Below are positions 61,037 to 64,000 of a DNA stretch of 64,000 bases, piece after piece (within the stretch, counting starts at the first letter, position 1; every line of letters begins with the position of its first letter). Position numbers and translations under genes: made by a program. The notes beneath the pieces were generated by a model. That model ran no database searches. It saw nothing but the letters and a program-made list of their open reading frames with translations, and was not told where the DNA came from. Source of the DNA: Phalacrocorax aristotelis (taxonomy: Eukaryota > Chordata > Aves > Suliformes > Phalacrocoracidae); the NCBI RefSeq assembly GCF_949628215.1, contig NC_134276.1, positions 63,346,733 through 63,410,732 of the forward strand, in the 5' to 3' direction.

Positions 61037-64000
61037 GTCTCACACAAAAGATCTGCTGTGTTGTAGGTACACTTAGAACCCCAGCTGAGACCATCCACCA
61101 GAAATCAGTGACTTTCAATCTATTAAAATTGGAATTTCCATTTAAAATTTCCAGTGAAGGTGAAGACTTGCATATGAAAAACTAATAAAAATAGGACCGC
61201 ATTTTTTAAAAAAATAATTTAATTTCTGTCCGTCAGAAACACTCTGGTGGCTATTGCTTAAAGTCATTTTGACTATGGCTACCTGGTCTTTTTAATATGG
61301 AAAAAACCAGAGTGCTAGCAAATGAGATTGTTCTGCCCTTATCTGGGGTTTGTCATCAATGCTTGTCTCCATCACCTCTCCAGTGGCAGATCTAGCCTCT
61401 GAGCCATCATATAATGAAACCTGTTGGGAATAGCCTTCTCTGAGAATATGATTCCTGCTCTGCCCCACTTCCCCAAGAGTAGTTTAGCTGGATCAGTTCC
61501 TTCTCTGAGCTACTGTGCGTCTCCACAAACTCTGGAGGCTGGCAAAGATGGAGAGGAAAAAGCAGCTGAGAGACAGAGGAGAGAATCATGTCCCTGGTGC
61601 TGGGGTGGACTTGTGTATGATACAAGCAGGAGTGACATAAGCCAAATTAAACTGACTGATCTGTTCTGTTGCTTAACTGCACTGCCAGGATAACCATGAG
61701 GTTCATGATCTCTTACAGATTCTGTATGTTTGTTGTGTTCTTAGGATTTTGAATCTCTTTCAACAGGCCACAAAACCTTCTTCATAGACTACCAGCTTTC
61801 CTTTATAGTAAGCAAGGTTAGGCTTTGTGACAGCAGCTCAAAAAGCAGTACTTGCGTGTCCACTCTCGGACACATCATTATTCTGTGGTATGTATCAAAG
61901 CTCCCCTCTTTTTATCAGATTGCAGAATTGTCTCATTTGTATAACTGCTCAAAGTAAATAAATAATATAGACAATAGTAAGTGCAAATGCAATTGAAGCT
62001 ATTAATTGTTTGGTCTCACATCAAGGAGAAAACATGTCAAAGAACTTGTCCAACCAGAGCAAGGTGCCAAAATCCCTAGATCTAGCCTTGGCATATGGTA
62101 TTGAACAGATGTACTGGATATGAAAAATCACAGCTGCCAGCTAGCTGATAGCTACCTAAGAATCAGCCAGTGCTAATTTGGTATTCCTATGCTAGATAAG
62201 ATCTATGCGGTGTGTCTGTGGGTAACTAAAGCTCTGTTTACATTAGGTTGATAAGAATGGATACCATACAGAGTGTCTTAGGAGAGATGTATCCATTTGT
62301 GACTGCAATCCACATGACAGCTAATTATTTAAAATGAACTCTGCTTTACTGCATCAAAAAACTGCAGGACAGAAGTGGCATCTTCTTCATGATATCCTTT
62401 GGGAGTTGTGAACTAGCAATTGCACTTGGACTCTGAATCTTATTTTAATAACTCTGCTGTGGAGTGCAAATGATCTTTAAAGTGAGGTAAGTTGGTCGGG
62501 GTAGCAGAACATTTTATTAAAATTGAAAACAGGGTCCATGATGACCAGGTACAATAGGAACATCCCTGGTGAAATTTCCCTTAGAGATATTTTTCCTTCA
62601 TCTCTTCACACTCCTCTTTCAATGAAATTCCTGAGGTGTGAGCAAGGGTAGAATTTTGTCCCATTTATTATATTACAGAAAACATTGATTCTGCACTTGA
62701 AATGATGCCAGTAAACATTTCTTTCGCTGTGTCCAAAGCCCCTCTTGTTTCTAGCACCTTCAAATGAAATCAGTACCGTCTTATCAGCTGTAAAAAAAAA
62801 AAAAAAAAGCTATCAACTTCCAAACATAACTATTTTGAGTCCAATAGGCCTGACATCTTCCTCAGTGCCTCCTATCTATTAATTTGCAAGATTTCAGTTC
62901 CTCCCTTTCCTATATCTTATATTTGCAAAAAAGCAATTTTTCCCAGATGTCTTAGCAAAAGGGGCAAAGTTAGTCTATCAGATTCAGTCTTCTGTGTTCT
63001 CTCTAATGTCTACATTAATTAAATAAATGCATTTTTAATTGAAACACATGAAGCTTTCAAGTCAAACTGAGTTCATGTCCTCAGGCACCCTATTAATGGA
63101 ATTTTGGAGTGACAGTGCATGCCAACCAGCTGGGTCAGGGCCATGTTAATGCATCATCAAAGTTTTTTCTCTGATGGCACAAGCCATTGCAGATTCATTC
63201 TAGAAGGGAAAAGTCTACCCCTTCACAATTATTGGAGAAGTAACATCTCGTGAGGTCTCAACATATTCCCCTTGCAGCTTAGAAGATATTTGGACCAGGT
63301 TAGTCCTATTCAAATGTTTTATTTTACAGGCAGTCAAGTTTTAACAGCAGTTAATGGTGTTCATCAAGAAGTTTTGTCTTCCCTTCCTTTTACTCCAAAA
63401 GAACTATGCACAAGTGCATTATCTACATAGAACAATAAAGAGTTTCTGGGATTCATTGATGCTATTCTCTGAGGACTAAAGCATTTTTTTTCTTTATAAA
63501 AGGGAATAAGAAAAAAACAGCACAAGTAAACCTGAATGGATACACATCACAAGGGGTTATCCTTATGCAAATACAAAGCACAGTCGCCATCAGCAATGTT
63601 CATGCCAAAAAATAAAAAGGAAAAAAAAGGCAAAGGGGTGGTTAATTCCCTTGCATTGTTGACTAATGAAGCTTTCCAAGTTATGCATACTCTGCAGCTG
63701 CACATCCTTTGTGTTCTGTATTGGCGGGGGATGCTGGAGCCTACTCTCCACCTTGTCTGTGTGAGACTTCCCAGATATCCCAGGGGGACCAACGCAGCCT
63801 GGTTTCCCAAGACTCATCTACATTAGTAAACAAAAAAAAGCCAGAAAGTCTTACCTGTCCAGAGGCAAACTTATGCAGGCTTGTACATTTATGTCCACAT
63901 TATTTCTTCCCTCAAACTGGAATGACTATACCCCAACACTCTCTGTAGGAAACACTCTGAGATATGTCGTATCCTGAATTTTCACCTGCATTGTTTGCAA

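Larger units (their letters stand above)
49129..64000. other. Non-coding AT-rich DNA, no gene recognised
   Basis: No recognisable gene. Longest frames (168 codons on the minus strand at 55415-55921, 137 codons on the minus strand at 52056-52469) have no family motif and occur in AT-rich DNA at chance lengths. Single-base runs (49757-49771 T, 54788-54802 T, 57876-57889 A, 62791-62808 A), a (TTTTG)8 run, a (GCTG)5 run, a perfect short inverted repeat and one possible old repeat remnant are listed separately. Confidence 0.7.

Noticed and set aside
1..64000. CRISPR array, prophage, operon or novel bacterial-type system
   Set aside because: There are no evenly spaced repeats, no dense ORFs and no ribosome-binding sites. 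The CR1 content shows that this is avian nuclear DNA.
1..64000. Endogenous retrovirus or LTR element
   Set aside because: I looked for paired LTR-like repeats, primer-binding sites and gag/pol/env motifs and saw none. All reverse-transcriptase motifs found belong to LINE elements.

Overview
The window looks like non-coding nuclear DNA from a bird. It is AT-rich (judged by eye), holds no convincing host protein-coding gene, and has no prokaryotic layout (no dense ORFs, no operons). The main taxonomic clue is five fragments of CR1 non-LTR retrotransposons, truncated at the 5' end and ending in decayed forms of the avian CR1 3' tail (ATTCTATGATTCTATGAT-like). Their modest total, roughly 4.4 kb of 64 kb, and the lack of abundant SINEs also fit a bird better than a mammal. 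I cannot name the species or locus; an intron or an intergenic desert are both possible.

Layout. 1-13112: unique AT-rich DNA with one possible ancient repeat remnant (about 1771-1850) and an octamer/TATA pair (12305-12335). 13113-15200: a 2.1-kb + strand CR1 whose reverse transcriptase is broken by frameshifts, a stop and lost catalytic residues. 15201-36289: unique DNA with a GC-richer patch (17500-18600), a GATA/TATC microsatellite (21080-21176), a long imperfect hairpin (24226-24307), C-rich and G-rich quadruplex-type tracts (25391-25420, 29522-29548) and two more ancient repeat remnants (33890-33980, 34640-34730). 36290-36500: two reverse-transcriptase signature motifs in the right order, probably a very old LINE fossil unrelated to the younger CR1s. 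38961-39173: an open interval flanked by good splice-site sequences. 43285-49128: a CR1-rich cluster with four fragments, including a 1.8-kb element with a 336-codon open frame and an in-frame 54-bp tandem duplication inside the RT region. 49129-64000: unique DNA with a (TTTTG)8 microsatellite and another ancient repeat remnant.

Nothing here forms a pathway or operon. The repeats record several waves of retrotransposition: very old L2/CR1-like fossils, old CR1 tails and later full-RT CR1 copies. All copies look dead. Non-repeat items most worth checking are the exon candidate at 38961-39173, the hairpin at 24226-24307 and the terminal-exon candidate at 44393-44521. None can be called real without transcript or conservation data.
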